DNA of 64,000 nucleotides. Source: CAWBCR01 sp963787375. Lineage in GTDB: Bacteria; Chloroflexota; Anaerolineae; Aggregatilineales; UBA3940. The position numbers and the translations under genes are program-made. Shown here one piece after another: positions 36,373 to 44,695 of the stretch (the stretch's first letter is position 1; the number at the start of each line of letters is the position of its first letter). The stretch lies in contig CAWBCR010000022.1 in the NCBI GenBank assembly GCA_963787375.1, positions 62,001 through 126,000 on the forward strand, in the 5' to 3' direction. The notes under the pieces are model-generated. The model had not been told where the DNA came from. It ran no database searches and worked only from the letters and a program-made list of their open reading frames with translations.

Positions 36373-37320
36373 CTACTTCTTGTAGCCCAGAACGTCGACG
36401 ACGTTCTGCACAGCCTCTGCCGAGTGATCGAGCGCGGCCTTCTCGTCCTTGCTCAACTTCATCTCGATCACTTTCTCGATGCCGTTCGCGCCGAGGACCA
36501 CCGGCACGCCGATGAAAAGGTCTTTGTGGCCGTACTCACCGTTGAGGTAGGCGGCGCAGGCGATGACCCGCTTCTGGTCGCGCAGGATCAACTCGACCAT
36601 GCTGGTGGTCGCCGAGGCAGGCGCGTAGAAACCGCTGTAGCCCAGCAGCCCGACGATCTCGCCGCCGCCCTTGCGGGTGCGCTCGATGATCGCGTCGAGC
36701 TTTTCGCGGCTCATCAGCTCCAGCACTGGAATACCCGCTACCGAGGTGTGGTTGGGCAGCGGCACCATCGTGTCGCCGTGGCCGCCCAGCACGATACCAT
36801 TGACATCCTTCACCGAGACGCCAAGCTCCATTGCAATGAACGTCTTGTAGCGCGCAGCGTCGAGCGCGCCAGCCTGTCCAATGACCCGGTTGGGCGGGAA
36901 CCCGCTCTCTTCCAGCGCTACATGGCACATCGCGTCGAGCGGGTTGGACACGATGATCAGGATCGCGTCTGGCGACTGCTTGGCGACATTCCTGACGACC
37001 TCACCAACGATCTTCTGGTTGGTCTTGACCAACTCGTCTCGGCTGGGAAACTGCCCGGTGACGGGGTCCTTCTTGCGCGGGACGCCGGCGGTGATCACCA
37101 CGACGTCCGAATCGGCGGTATCGGCGTAATCGTTTGTGCCGGTGATGGTCAGATCAAAGCCTTCGACTGGCCCCGCTTCGGCGAGGTCGAGCGCCTTTCC
37201 CTGTGGCATCCCCTGCACGATATCGATCAGCACAACATCGGCGAGCTGGTGGGCGGCGATCCAATGCGCTGCCGTCGCGCCGACATTCCCTGCGCCAACA
37301 ATCGTGACCTTCTTACGCAT
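36373..37320 (-). CDS. mdh: malate dehydrogenase
   Basis: It interconverts malate and oxaloacetate with NAD in the TCA cycle. This is the LDH-like 315-residue type. The dinucleotide-binding GAGNVGAT is at residues 9-16, NAD specificity is suggested by the Asp ending the second strand (VVLIDI), and substrate arginines lie in the AGVPRKK loop. The catalytic Asp/His pair is LDAARYKT...GGHGDTMVPL. The Shine-Dalgarno is CAGGAGG. It is flanked by hairpins on both sides, so it is probably expressed alone. Confidence 0.93.
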   Translation of the reverse strand: MRKKVTIVGAGNVGATAAHWIAAHQLADVVLIDIVQGMPQGKALDLAEAGPVEGFDLTITGTNDYADTADSDVVVITAGVPRKKDPVTGQFPSRDELVKTNQKIVGEVVRNVAKQSPDAILIIVSNPLDAMCHVALEESGFPPNRVIGQAGALDAARYKTFIAMELGVSVKDVNGIVLGGHGDTMVPLPNHTSVAGIPVLELMSREKLDAIIERTRKGGGEIVGLLGYSGFYAPASATTSMVELILRDQKRVIACAAYLNGEYGHKDLFIGVPVVLGANGIEKVIEMKLSKDEKAALDHSAEAVQNVVDVLGYKK

Positions 37321-37413
37321 GCTGTTCTGCCTCCTGAAGACTATGGCTGTCAGGGCCTGGCCTGATCTCGCCCGGCTCCTGAGACTTGATTACCTCGCTA
37401 TTTGATGCAAGAA

Positions 37414-37445
37414 CGGCCTGGTTGGTCGTATCCAGAACCGGGCCG
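37414..37445 (-). terminator. terminator of the HhH membrane protein gene
   Basis: CGGCCTGGTT (37414-37423) pairs with AACCGGGCCG (37436-37445) including one G-U. On the minus strand CTTGCATC follows after TT, a weak U-tract, just after the gene's stop. Confidence 0.5.
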
Positions 37446-37484
37446 CTCATCAGACCTCACACGTGCAGCCACGCGGCGGCGTCA

Positions 37485-38213
37485 CTAGCTCGCCCGCCCC
37501 CCTGCCAGTTGCCCCTTGAGCGACTCAAGCGCCTGCCAATTGCCTTTCGCCGCAAGCCCTGCCTGCTGCGGCCAGGTGCCGGGGTCAAAGGGGGCCTTGA
37601 AATCCGCGGCCTTCACAATTTGCCCGATCTCGTCGGGCTGCATTGCCGCAAGCTGAGCATAGGTCCGCACGTTACCGGAATGCAGGATTTCCTGTAATCT
37701 CGGCCCTATACCCTCGATCAGTGTCAAGTCGTCCGTCTCAGAAAGATCGTGTCCTGCGACCGCTTCCTGGTGGTGTGCCGAGGTCACCGTCTCCGGCTCG
37801 CCGCCTTCGGGCCAGCGGGTCGTTATCGGCCTCGGGAAGGCCGGGGAAAACAGCGTCGCCAGCACGCCGATGGCAAGTCCGCTGACCGCGAAGCCCAGCC
37901 CGGCCATTCCCGCCGTGCGGCTCAGGCCGCTGAACGGAAACAGCAGCCCGATCGTTAACAGGATCAGCGCAGCCAGCATCAGGAAACCAAACAGTGGGTT
38001 CAGGCTGGTCTTGCCGGCTTCATCGCGGCGAATGGCGATCCACATGGTCAGGCCGGCTGCGATGACCCCCAGGCCAAACACGCGCAGCGCAGCCAGGAAC
38101 GCATTGTCAGACAGAAGCATTCCGGCAGCCATCATGCTGTAGGCGAGCGCAGCGGCCAGCGCTACGATGCCAGCCAAAACGACCAGCCCAAACTGCCGTG
38201 CAAAGCTCTTCAT
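37485..38213 (-). CDS. membrane protein with C-terminal helix-hairpin-helix domain
   Basis: A 242-residue protein starting at ATG 38213, five bases after GGGGAGG. Four predicted membrane helices (residues about 8-125) are followed by a charged linker and an HhH domain (DDLTLIEGIGPRLQEIL, about 162-178) of the type often appended to membrane or ribosomal proteins. HhH domains usually bind DNA or RNA, or act in protein contacts. Exact function is unknown. It has its own promoter and terminator. Confidence 0.72.
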   Translation of the reverse strand: MKSFARQFGLVVLAGIVALAAALAYSMMAAGMLLSDNAFLAALRVFGLGVIAAGLTMWIAIRRDEAGKTSLNPLFGFLMLAALILLTIGLLFPFSGLSRTAGMAGLGFAVSGLAIGVLATLFSPAFPRPITTRWPEGGEPETVTSAHHQEAVAGHDLSETDDLTLIEGIGPRLQEILHSGNVRTYAQLAAMQPDEIGQIVKAADFKAPFDPGTWPQQAGLAAKGNWQALESLKGQLAGGRAS

Positions 38214-38291
38214 GGAACCTCCCCGTGATGCGAGATGATGCAGGTTGTGGATGCGAGGACCGATGTCGCCCGGATAGGATGACCTGTCTGC

Positions 38292-38321
38292 ATTTTAGCA
38301 CGCGCCTAACACGGCTGCCAG
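38292..38321 (-). promoter_or_regulatory. promoter of the HhH membrane protein
   Basis: On the minus strand CTGGCA (38316-38321) and TAAAAT (38292-38297) are 18 bases apart, 79 bases before the start codon. Confidence 0.42.
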
Positions 38322-38351
38322 ATAGATGATTGAGATTGTGGCGCAGGAGCA

Positions 38352-38897
38352 TCAGCCCGTTCGTTTAGAGTGCCACTCGTCGCGCAGCACCGACATGACA
38401 TGGATGTCGTGGTATGCGCCTTCGCGATACAGCGCTTGGCGGTATGTCCCTTCGTGGACATAGCCCGCTTTCTCGTAGGTGCGGACCGCGCGCGGGTTGA
38501 AGTCGTAGACGCGCAGCCAGATGCGGTTGAGGTTCAACTCGTCAAAGCCAAAGCGCAGGATCAGCCGGGCGGCGTCGCTGCCGTAACCGTGACCCCAGGC
38601 ATCCTTCTCGCCGATGAGGATGCCGAATTCCGCAAAGCGATTCTTCCAGTCGAAACCGAACAGTCCGCAGTTGCCGATCAGCCGGTCGTCGGCCAGCACG
38701 TGTATGCTGAATGTGTGGGTCCCTTCACGTTTGACCGCGTCGTCGAACCAGGCGGCCTCTGCCTCGTCGGTCATGGGGACGGGCAGCATGCCCAGAAAAC
38801 GCTGCACGTCGTAGTCGCGCAGCCAGCGTGTGAAATCGGGCAGGCTGGCGCGGTCGAGCGGTGCAAGGCGGACTAGCTCGCCCTCGAATGGGTTCAT
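38352..38897 (-). CDS. GNAT-family N-acetyltransferase (RimJ/RimL type)
   Basis: A 181-residue protein starting at ATG 38897, which overlaps the DUF1385 stop. It has the acetyl-CoA-binding pattern of GNAT motif A (GEKDAWGHGYGSDA, about 97-110), the N-terminal VRLAPLDRASL strand and a C-terminal YEKAGYVHEGT beta-bulge segment as in ribosomal-protein alanine acetyltransferases. The natural substrate cannot be read from the sequence. Translational coupling to DUF1385 is likely. Confidence 0.85.
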   Translation of the reverse strand: MNPFEGELVRLAPLDRASLPDFTRWLRDYDVQRFLGMLPVPMTDEAEAAWFDDAVKREGTHTFSIHVLADDRLIGNCGLFGFDWKNRFAEFGILIGEKDAWGHGYGSDAARLILRFGFDELNLNRIWLRVYDFNPRAVRTYEKAGYVHEGTYRQALYREGAYHDIHVMSVLRDEWHSKRTG

Positions 38898-39817
38898 CGT
38901 GCCTGTGCCTCGGCTGCGACCGGCTCGCCAGTGGGAATGGGCAGGTCCTCGGATACGAGCACGCGTTCCAACGCAGCAATGGCGACTTCGAGCATGTCGG
39001 GAGAGGGCTGGCGGGTGGTCAGCTTCTGCAGCCACAACTGTGGCGCGACCAGCACCCGCGCGATGGGGTTGTCAATGTGGCGCGCCAACAGTCGGATGTA
39101 CTCGTAGGCGATCCCGGCGATCACCGGGATCAGCACCACACGCGAGACGATCCGCAGCACAAGCGGTGGACGTCCCAGCAGCGAAAAGACCAGGACAGAA
39201 ACCAGCACCACAACCAGCAGGAAGCCTGTGCCGCAGCGTGGATGCTCCAGCGGGTAGCGGGCCACCGACTCGGGGGTCAGCGGCGCGCCAGCCTCATAGG
39301 CGTTGATCGTCTTGTGCTCCGCGCCATGATAGGCAAACAGCCGCTTGATGTCTTCCATTCGGCCTATCGCCCAGATGTAGGCTATCACCAGGATCAGGCG
39401 AATGACTCCCTCAACCACGTTGACCGCAAGCGGTGAGCCAATCCTGAACAGGCGCTGCAATCCGTCGGCGGCTAACAGCGGCAGCACGAAGAACAGGCCC
39501 ACACCGAACACCAGCGCGATCGCCATACTGCCATACGCGACAGGTCCGCTGAACTCGGCCTCGTCGCCAAGCGCCACGTCGGCGGAATACGTCAGCGCGC
39601 GCATGCCCAGCCCCAGGGAATCCCACAGCAGGCCCAACCCGCGTACAAACGGGACCTTGCTCCAGATGCCGTTGTACAGCCCGGAATTGATCGGCTCCTC
39701 GCGCAGGACGACCTCATTCTGCGGGTTGCGCACGGCGACCGCCACACGCGTGCTGCCGCGCATCATCACGCCTTCGATGACGGCCTGGCCGCCGTAGTTA
39801 AAGCGCTGATCTGCCAT
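38894..39817 (-). CDS. DUF1385 family membrane protein
   Basis: A 307-residue protein starting at ATG 39817. The conserved N-terminus (YGGQAVIEGVMMRG), the HGAEHKTINAYE core and HPRCGTGFLL are diagnostic of DUF1385, with about five membrane segments. In Firmicutes relatives lie next to prfA; here it is followed by GNAT and preceded by ruvC. Function is unknown. Confidence 0.85.
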   Translation of the reverse strand: MADQRFNYGGQAVIEGVMMRGSTRVAVAVRNPQNEVVLREEPINSGLYNGIWSKVPFVRGLGLLWDSLGLGMRALTYSADVALGDEAEFSGPVAYGSMAIALVFGVGLFFVLPLLAADGLQRLFRIGSPLAVNVVEGVIRLILVIAYIWAIGRMEDIKRLFAYHGAEHKTINAYEAGAPLTPESVARYPLEHPRCGTGFLLVVVLVSVLVFSLLGRPPLVLRIVSRVVLIPVIAGIAYEYIRLLARHIDNPIARVLVAPQLWLQKLTTRQPSPDMLEVAIAALERVLVSEDLPIPTGEPVAAEAQAR

Positions 39818-39897
39818 CCACCCACATCCTTTATGATTTGAACCTAAAGCCACTGCCGGGATTGTAGCGGCGCGCTCCACGCCGTGCAACCGCCGCC

Positions 39898-40395
39898 TTA
39901 CTGCTCGTCGTAGAGCTGCTGGTAGCGGGCAGTATGCAGGTGCGTGATCGCCACAGCCAGCGCGTCGGCGGCATCGTCGGGTTTGGGGATCGCGTCGAGG
40001 TTAAGCAGCAGGCGAACCATGTCCTGCACCTGCGACTTGGACGCGTTGCCGTAGCCGGCCACGGTCTGCTTGATCGAAGCCGGCGTGTATTCGGCAATCG
40101 ACAGACCGCAGTCGGCCAGCGCCAGCAGCGTCACGCCGCGCGCTTGCCCGACGGCCATTGCCGTCGTCACGTTCTTGCCGAACAACAGCCGCTCGATAGC
40201 CGCGCTGTCAGGACGGTACTGCTCGACAACCTCGCGCACGCCCCGGTACACCTGCTGAAGCCGCAGCGGAAGCTCTTCACCCGCCGGCGTGTTGATCGCA
40301 CCGTAGGCGACCATTTCGGCTTCGCCGTCAGGATTCTCGCGCACCAGCCCATAACCCGTGATGGCGATGCCGGGGTCAATCCCCAGAACCAGCAT
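39898..40395 (-). CDS. ruvC: Holliday junction resolvase RuvC
   Basis: RuvC cuts Holliday junctions. The start ATG 40395 follows AGGGGGGAAC. Catalytic acidic residues appear as LGIDPGI (Asp7), IERLLFGKN (Glu at about 69) and DDAADALAVA (Asp at about 142-145). The length of 165 residues is normal. It is separated from yebC by a terminator-like hairpin, and from DUF1385 by 80 bases in which I see no clear signal. Confidence 0.94.
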   Translation of the reverse strand: MLVLGIDPGIAITGYGLVRENPDGEAEMVAYGAINTPAGEELPLRLQQVYRGVREVVEQYRPDSAAIERLLFGKNVTTAMAVGQARGVTLLALADCGLSIAEYTPASIKQTVAGYGNASKSQVQDMVRLLLNLDAIPKPDDAADALAVAITHLHTARYQQLYDEQ

Positions 40396-40419
40396 GTTCC
40401 CCCCTTGCCCGGCAAATGG

Positions 40420-40444
40420 AAAAGGGCAGACATACGTCCGCCCT
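40420..40444 (-). terminator. terminator between yebC and ruvC
   Basis: AGGGC-GAC pairs with GTC-GCCCT around one A·C mismatch and a 4-base loop (40423-40444), followed on the minus strand by TTT and TTCCATTT. Confidence 0.5.
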
Positions 40445-40475
40445 TGCACTTGCTCTGATGCGTTGCCGAAGCGGC

Positions 40476-41234
40476 CTAGCCGGCAGCTTCGAAGGATGCC
40501 ACCAGGTCGTCGGTCACGTTCAGGTTCGAGTAGACCATCTGTGTGTCGTCCAGCTCTTCGAGGTCCTCCAACAAATTCATCACCTTGAGCGCAGTTTCCG
40601 GCTCAAGATCAAGCGGGGTCTTGGGGACCATGTCGAGCCGGGCTTCGTCGATCTCGATGCCGGCGTCGTGCAGCGCGTCCATCACAGCATGCAGGTCTTC
40701 ACGCGGGGTGAATACCTCGATCATCTCGCCGCTGTCGATGACGTCATCTGCACCAGCGTCTGCGGCGACAAGGAACACGTCATCATAACTGTGCTGCCCA
40801 GCGGGAACGGTGATGTAGCCCTTCTGGGCAAACTGCCAGCTCACCGACCCGGGCTCGGCCATCGTGCCACCCACGCGGGTCAGCACGTGCTTGATGTCGG
40901 CCAGCGTCCGGTTGCGGTTATCGGTCGCGACTTCGAGGAGTAGCGCCACGCCGTTGGGTCCGTAGGCCTCGTACGCGATCTCCTCAAACTGCTCGGCGTC
41001 CTTTAGTTCGCCGGTGCCGCGCTTGATGGCCCGGTCGATGTTTTCCTTGGGCATGTTCGCCGCGCGTGCGCGGTCGACCGCCAGGCGCAGGCTGAAGTTC
41101 GCCTCGACGTCACCACCACCCTGGCGGGCTGCCAGCGTGACCTCGCGCGCGAGCCGGGTGAATACCTTCCCGCGCTTGGAGTCGTTGGCTTCCTTCTTCC
41201 GCTTGATCGTCTTCCATTTGCTGTGACCAGACAT
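40476..41234 (-). CDS. yebC: YebC/PmpR family translation or transcription factor
   Basis: A 252-residue protein starting at ATG 41234. It has the invariant MSGHSKWKTIKRKKE opening and GKVFTRLAREV, followed by the ATDNRNRT segment. Members were described as transcription regulators and, more recently, as factors that help ribosomes at proline stretches. It is next to ruvC, the common arrangement. Its promoter is at 41322-41351. Confidence 0.92.
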   Translation of the reverse strand: MSGHSKWKTIKRKKEANDSKRGKVFTRLAREVTLAARQGGGDVEANFSLRLAVDRARAANMPKENIDRAIKRGTGELKDAEQFEEIAYEAYGPNGVALLLEVATDNRNRTLADIKHVLTRVGGTMAEPGSVSWQFAQKGYITVPAGQHSYDDVFLVAADAGADDVIDSGEMIEVFTPREDLHAVMDALHDAGIEIDEARLDMVPKTPLDLEPETALKVMNLLEDLEELDDTQMVYSNLNVTDDLVASFEAAG

Positions 41235-41321
41235 AGTCGTATACCTCACGGGGCAAAGACACTGGCTTGGTTGTTCTGGGGTGCCGTGCGGGAAACTCCC
41301 CGTCCTCCTTAATCTATCACG

Positions 41322-41351
41322 ATTATACCATGCCCTCAATTGCAGCCACAA
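41322..41351 (-). promoter_or_regulatory. promoter of yebC
   Basis: TTGTGG (41346-41351) and a perfect TATAAT (41322-41327) are 18 bases apart on the minus strand, giving a leader of about 80 bases. Confidence 0.55.
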
Positions 41352-41382
41352 GACCCCAGAAACCGGCTCATTACCAGCACAA

Positions 41383-41407
41383 GGACCGGGGAAAGCTGCC
41401 CCGGTCC
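41383..41407 (-). terminator. terminator after the CHAT gene
   Basis: GGACCGGGG (41383-41391) pairs with CCCCGGTCC (41399-41407) around a 7-base loop, followed on the minus strand by TTGTGCTGG. The position is 36 bases after the CHAT stop. Confidence 0.5.
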
Positions 41408-41442
41408 GGTGTCCTCGGTATGCTGTTTGCGCCGGAATGTGC

Positions 41443-43080
41443 CTAGCTCAGGCCCGCATCAGCGCGCGCCTTGGCAGCGATCTTCTTGACGACCACCGCC
41501 ACCCCCGCGACCGGGTTGGTCAGCGAGGCCGTCACCACATCAAGAATGTCGGGCCCCATGCGGGCGATGTTGCGGAGGTGCTTGGTAATGACACCCTCGT
41601 CAGCCTTATCGCCTTTCGCTGCTTCTTCCTTCACCGCCTCGACGGTTTCCTTGGCGTCGGCGATATCCGTCTCCGGCACACCCTTCGCCTTGAGCGCGTC
41701 AAGCTGGCTAAACATGTCGGCGAACACTTTGGCCAGCTCTGCGGCGTCAGCGCCCTGGTTGACCGTCGCCGACGAGCCACGCCCGATGGCCACGCCGGTG
41801 CTGCCGGAGATGCTGCCCACGCTGATCTTATCGCCCGTGACATTATCGCCAGCGATATTCGTTTCGTTGATGTCGCCCCCTGCGACGTTCATCTTGCCGT
41901 TGACATTGCCGCCCACACTGATATTGAACGACTGCCCTGCCGGCTTTTCGCCTTCTTTCTTTCTGTCGTCACTCATGCTGTCAGCCTCCTTGCCCATATC
42001 GAAGATGCGGCCATCCGGCGCACGCAGATACATCACCGGCGTGCCCCACTCAACGTTATCGCCCAGCGCATACACTGCCTTGCGGCCTTCAGTCAGCGCC
42101 GCATCGACCGGGTAGCCGTCCGACAGCGCGCCGTAGAACTCACGCGAGAGCGCAATCGCAGCGTCGTCAGACACCTTGAACTGCATCGCGATGACACCAG
42201 GAATGCCCTGCTGCATGAGCGCCTGCGCCGCCCCAGCGAACTGGTTGTCTTTGGCCGCACGGCCCCCCTCGCAAGCATTCAGCACGGCCACGCGCATTGG
42301 GCGATGGTCGTGCAGCAGTGTGCCCAGGTCCTTGCCGGAGACAAAGCGACTGGTTCCGTCCTCGTTCTCCAGCAGCAGGCCGCCATCGCCGCTGTCGCGA
42401 TCAAACTCGCCATGGCCGACGAAATGCAGAATGTTGTACTCACCCTGGCGCAGTTTGCGCTGCAGGGCGGGCATCGTCGCCTCATCCAGCCGCTCGACAA
42501 CGACCAGCTTACGTGTTTCCAGGTCGGCCAGCGCCTGCTTGACGGTCGCCCATTCCTTCTCGACGTCAAGCTGCACCTGGTCGCTGGGCGCGGAGATCAT
42601 CACCAGCACCTTAAGCGGCGGGGCTGCCGTCAGCGGCTCGATGCGCTCCGGCATCTCGAGATAGCGCACCAGCGGCAACTCGGTCGACAGCACGAAGAAG
42701 CGGTCGAGGCCGGCGTAATACAGATACTCCCACGGCAGGTCGCCCAGGTCGGCGGCCTCGTCGCCAAAGCGCAGGCGAATGCGCAGGCCTGCCTTCTGGC
42801 GATCTGCTTCGTCGAGGCTGCTGCGCAGGCAGCTTCGCATCTCGGCATCAAAGATGGTCTCAAACAGCTTGCCGCCAAACTTCCGCGCCGCGTCGACCTC
42901 AGCCGGGCTGCGACGCGGCTGGCGCATCCGCATCAGGAATTCCTCAAGCTCCAGCTTGTCGAAAGGCAGGCTGAACGTCACGTTCGCTTGCCCGCCAGGT
43001 GCTTCGACGATGCGCGCCATGTACACGTCGCCGGACTTGAGGATCATCAGCTCAAAGTCCAGATACTTTATGCTTGCCAT
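41443..43080 (-). CDS. CHAT-domain (caspase-like) protein with Gly/Asn repeat linker and helical tail
   Basis: The start is ATG 43080 (GGGGGAG just upstream); 545 residues. An N-terminal domain (1-150, with GDLPWEYLYY) precedes a CHAT protease domain. The predicted catalytic dyad is His223 in HFVGHGEF and Cys270 in LNACEGG, both intact. Residues 383-442 are Gly/Asn/Val repeats (GGNVNG, NVAGGDI, GDNVTG, STGVAIGRGSS) like those placed before effector-associated modules in Chloroflexota and cyanobacterial conflict-system proteins. A helical C-terminus (445-545) ends in VKKIAAKARADAG. CHAT proteases cut partner proteins on activation. The likely partner is the gene 54 bases upstream. Confidence 0.83.
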   Translation of the reverse strand: MASIKYLDFELMILKSGDVYMARIVEAPGGQANVTFSLPFDKLELEEFLMRMRQPRRSPAEVDAARKFGGKLFETIFDAEMRSCLRSSLDEADRQKAGLRIRLRFGDEAADLGDLPWEYLYYAGLDRFFVLSTELPLVRYLEMPERIEPLTAAPPLKVLVMISAPSDQVQLDVEKEWATVKQALADLETRKLVVVERLDEATMPALQRKLRQGEYNILHFVGHGEFDRDSGDGGLLLENEDGTSRFVSGKDLGTLLHDHRPMRVAVLNACEGGRAAKDNQFAGAAQALMQQGIPGVIAMQFKVSDDAAIALSREFYGALSDGYPVDAALTEGRKAVYALGDNVEWGTPVMYLRAPDGRIFDMGKEADSMSDDRKKEGEKPAGQSFNISVGGNVNGKMNVAGGDINETNIAGDNVTGDKISVGSISGSTGVAIGRGSSATVNQGADAAELAKVFADMFSQLDALKAKGVPETDIADAKETVEAVKEEAAKGDKADEGVITKHLRNIARMGPDILDVVTASLTNPVAGVAVVVKKIAAKARADAGLS

Positions 43081-43134
43081 AGCTCCCCCGATGTCCAATT
43101 CGAACAGGCGTACGCCTGGAGACAGCGCCACAGT

Positions 43135-44403
43135 TCAGACGCCGGCACCACCCGCAAAACTAAACGACAGGCTGAACGTCGCGATCTTGAGCGAGAGATT
43201 GAGCAGGCCAGCGGGCCGGGTCTGCGGCGCGAACGCCTGAGCCGCGATGGTGAACTCCTTGAGCAGCGCGCCGTCCTGCGTAATCTCGACGATGATCTGG
43301 TGAGCGCCCGGTGTCGCCGCCCGCACGACGAAGCGGCGCTTCTCAAGCCGCCCATCCGGCCACACGGTCAGGCGCTTGGTCAACGCGCCCACTACGTCAA
43401 AGCCTTTGCCGGTCAATGACACGTCGACATAGGCGGGCTTCAGTTCGCCTGTCACCGCGTCAACCTCGAACGCAACCGGTGCAGCCGACTTTGCATCATC
43501 TTCGAGCAGCTTTGCCACGTCCGCGCCAAACGGCGACGGGCCATCCGTCAGCAGAACGGCGACCCACAGGTCGACTTCCTCACCGGTGTGGACCTCGTGC
43601 GGGAAGGCCGCCTCGAAGCGCCGGTCCTGGTTCTTGGTCTGCTTCTCTGGCGACAGCAGGTTATAGACGATATTGCCCCCGGCAACATTCACCGTACCGC
43701 CCGCCTCCACGCTGCCGTCGATGTCGACGTTGAGCTCCGGCACGGCGCGGTCGACGAATGACCGCATGGATTCCTCCATCTCGCCGTCAAGAGGCAGGAT
43801 CGGGCGTTCTGAGGGCTGCGGCGGCTCTTCCGCAGCCACCTGTGGGGCTTGCGAAGGCTGCCACTCAGGTGGCTTGGCGCGTTGGCCTCGGTGCTTCTCT
43901 TGCTTGGGAGGGGCAGAGCGATCTCGCGACGAGTCAGGAGCCATCCTGGCAGGCGGTGGCTCCCGGCGCGGCTGTTCGTCCTCAGTCATACCTGCCTTGG
44001 GCGGCGGCGTGCCCGGTCCGGCCTCGACCAGCCCGGCCAGCTCGAACAGCGTCGGGCCGTCGGCTGCCACCACGCCGCGTGTCGCCGACAGGTCGAGCAC
44101 GCCGGACACATCCCAGCCGCGCCCGGCAGGCTCGGCGACGACCACCGGCCCATCCGGCACATCGAGGTCACCATCCGGGCTGAGCACGTCCTGTGCCTGC
44201 GCCGGGTTGAGCACATCCGCGGGCTGAAGCGGATCGCCCAGTTCACCCAGCGCCACCGGCAGCAGATTGAATTGCTCTGCCTCCAGCCGCGGGCGCAGAT
44301 CGGCAAAGCGCGCCAGCAGGAAACCACCGCCATCGGGCAGCTCGACAACCAGAAACCACCACTCACCCCCCCGGCGGAGCTTTAACGTGCCCAGTGCGTC
44401 CAT
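43135..44403 (-). CDS. unknown modular partner of the CHAT protein
   Basis: I do not recognise this protein. From ATG 44403 it has 422 residues: an N-terminal domain (1-125, GGEWWFLVVELPDGGG, with repeated short acidic DGPxxxEPAG-type turns), a Pro/Gln-rich disordered linker (130-205), an NVAGGNI element (239-245) matching that of the CHAT protein, and a C-terminal beta-sandwich-like region (260-392, HTGEEVDLWVAVLL...GAHQIIVEITQDG). It has no signal peptide. The true start may be at 44482 if the G7 run at 44366-44372 has one G too many. It is encoded immediately before the CHAT gene and is probably its sensor, adaptor or target. Confidence 0.72.
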   Translation of the reverse strand: MDALGTLKLRRGGEWWFLVVELPDGGGFLLARFADLRPRLEAEQFNLLPVALGELGDPLQPADVLNPAQAQDVLSPDGDLDVPDGPVVVAEPAGRGWDVSGVLDLSATRGVVAADGPTLFELAGLVEAGPGTPPPKAGMTEDEQPRREPPPARMAPDSSRDRSAPPKQEKHRGQRAKPPEWQPSQAPQVAAEEPPQPSERPILPLDGEMEESMRSFVDRAVPELNVDIDGSVEAGGTVNVAGGNIVYNLLSPEKQTKNQDRRFEAAFPHEVHTGEEVDLWVAVLLTDGPSPFGADVAKLLEDDAKSAAPVAFEVDAVTGELKPAYVDVSLTGKGFDVVGALTKRLTVWPDGRLEKRRFVVRAATPGAHQIIVEITQDGALLKEFTIAAQAFAPQTRPAGLLNLSLKIATFSLSFSFAGGAGV

Positions 44404-44482
44404 CAGAGTTCTGATCACTGCGCATCAGCACGAAGAACGCGGCAGAAGGCGGGAGGGCCCGATTCTCTTCCGGTGCAGACAT
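44363..44482 (-). CDS. 39-codon open frame, perhaps the true N-terminus of the CHAT partner
   Basis: ATG 44482 lies six bases after GGAG, a better initiation site than any other near the partner gene. Its frame (SAAFFVLMRSDQNSDG) ends at 44363 just after the G7 run. Deleting one G there would continue it into GGEWWFLVVELP of the partner. It may otherwise be a leader peptide. Confidence 0.4.
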   Translation of the reverse strand: MSAPEENRALPPSAAFFVLMRSDQNSDGRTGHVKAPPGG

Positions 44483-44593
44483 ACCAGTCTCCAGTCCTCA
44501 AGATGACCCTGTGAACAAGTTTAGTGCCAAGCCCCGGCAGCGCAAATCGAGCATGAGCGGTGGCTGTTGCCGCAATGAGACCCACAAAAAAGT

Positions 44594-44633
44594 TTCACGA
44601 AGAATTCACGAATTTTCACGCAATCTTCTCACA
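44594..44633 (+). repeat. phased TTCACG repeats
   Basis: TTCACG occurs at 44594, 44605 and 44615, and a variant TTCTCACA at 44626; the spacing is 10-11 bases, one helical turn. The patch is much richer in A+T than its surroundings and lies upstream of the CHAT pair. Helically phased repeats are typical of operator arrays for cooperative regulators. The 44483-44821 gap holds this array, the palindrome and a terminator. Confidence 0.5.
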
Positions 44634-44695
44634 ATTTGTGATACTGTATTGATGAGCTCTCTACATGAGAGTTCTCATCCCTATCCTCACCCCAT

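Noticed and set aside
41281..43419. 712-codon plus-strand open frame opposite the CHAT gene
   Set aside because: Antisense shadow of a GC-rich gene; the minus strand carries the clear CHAT motifs.
44594..44633. TTCACG repeats as a CRISPR array
   Set aside because: The units are six bases with 4-5 base gaps; CRISPR repeats and spacers are far longer and no cas gene is present.
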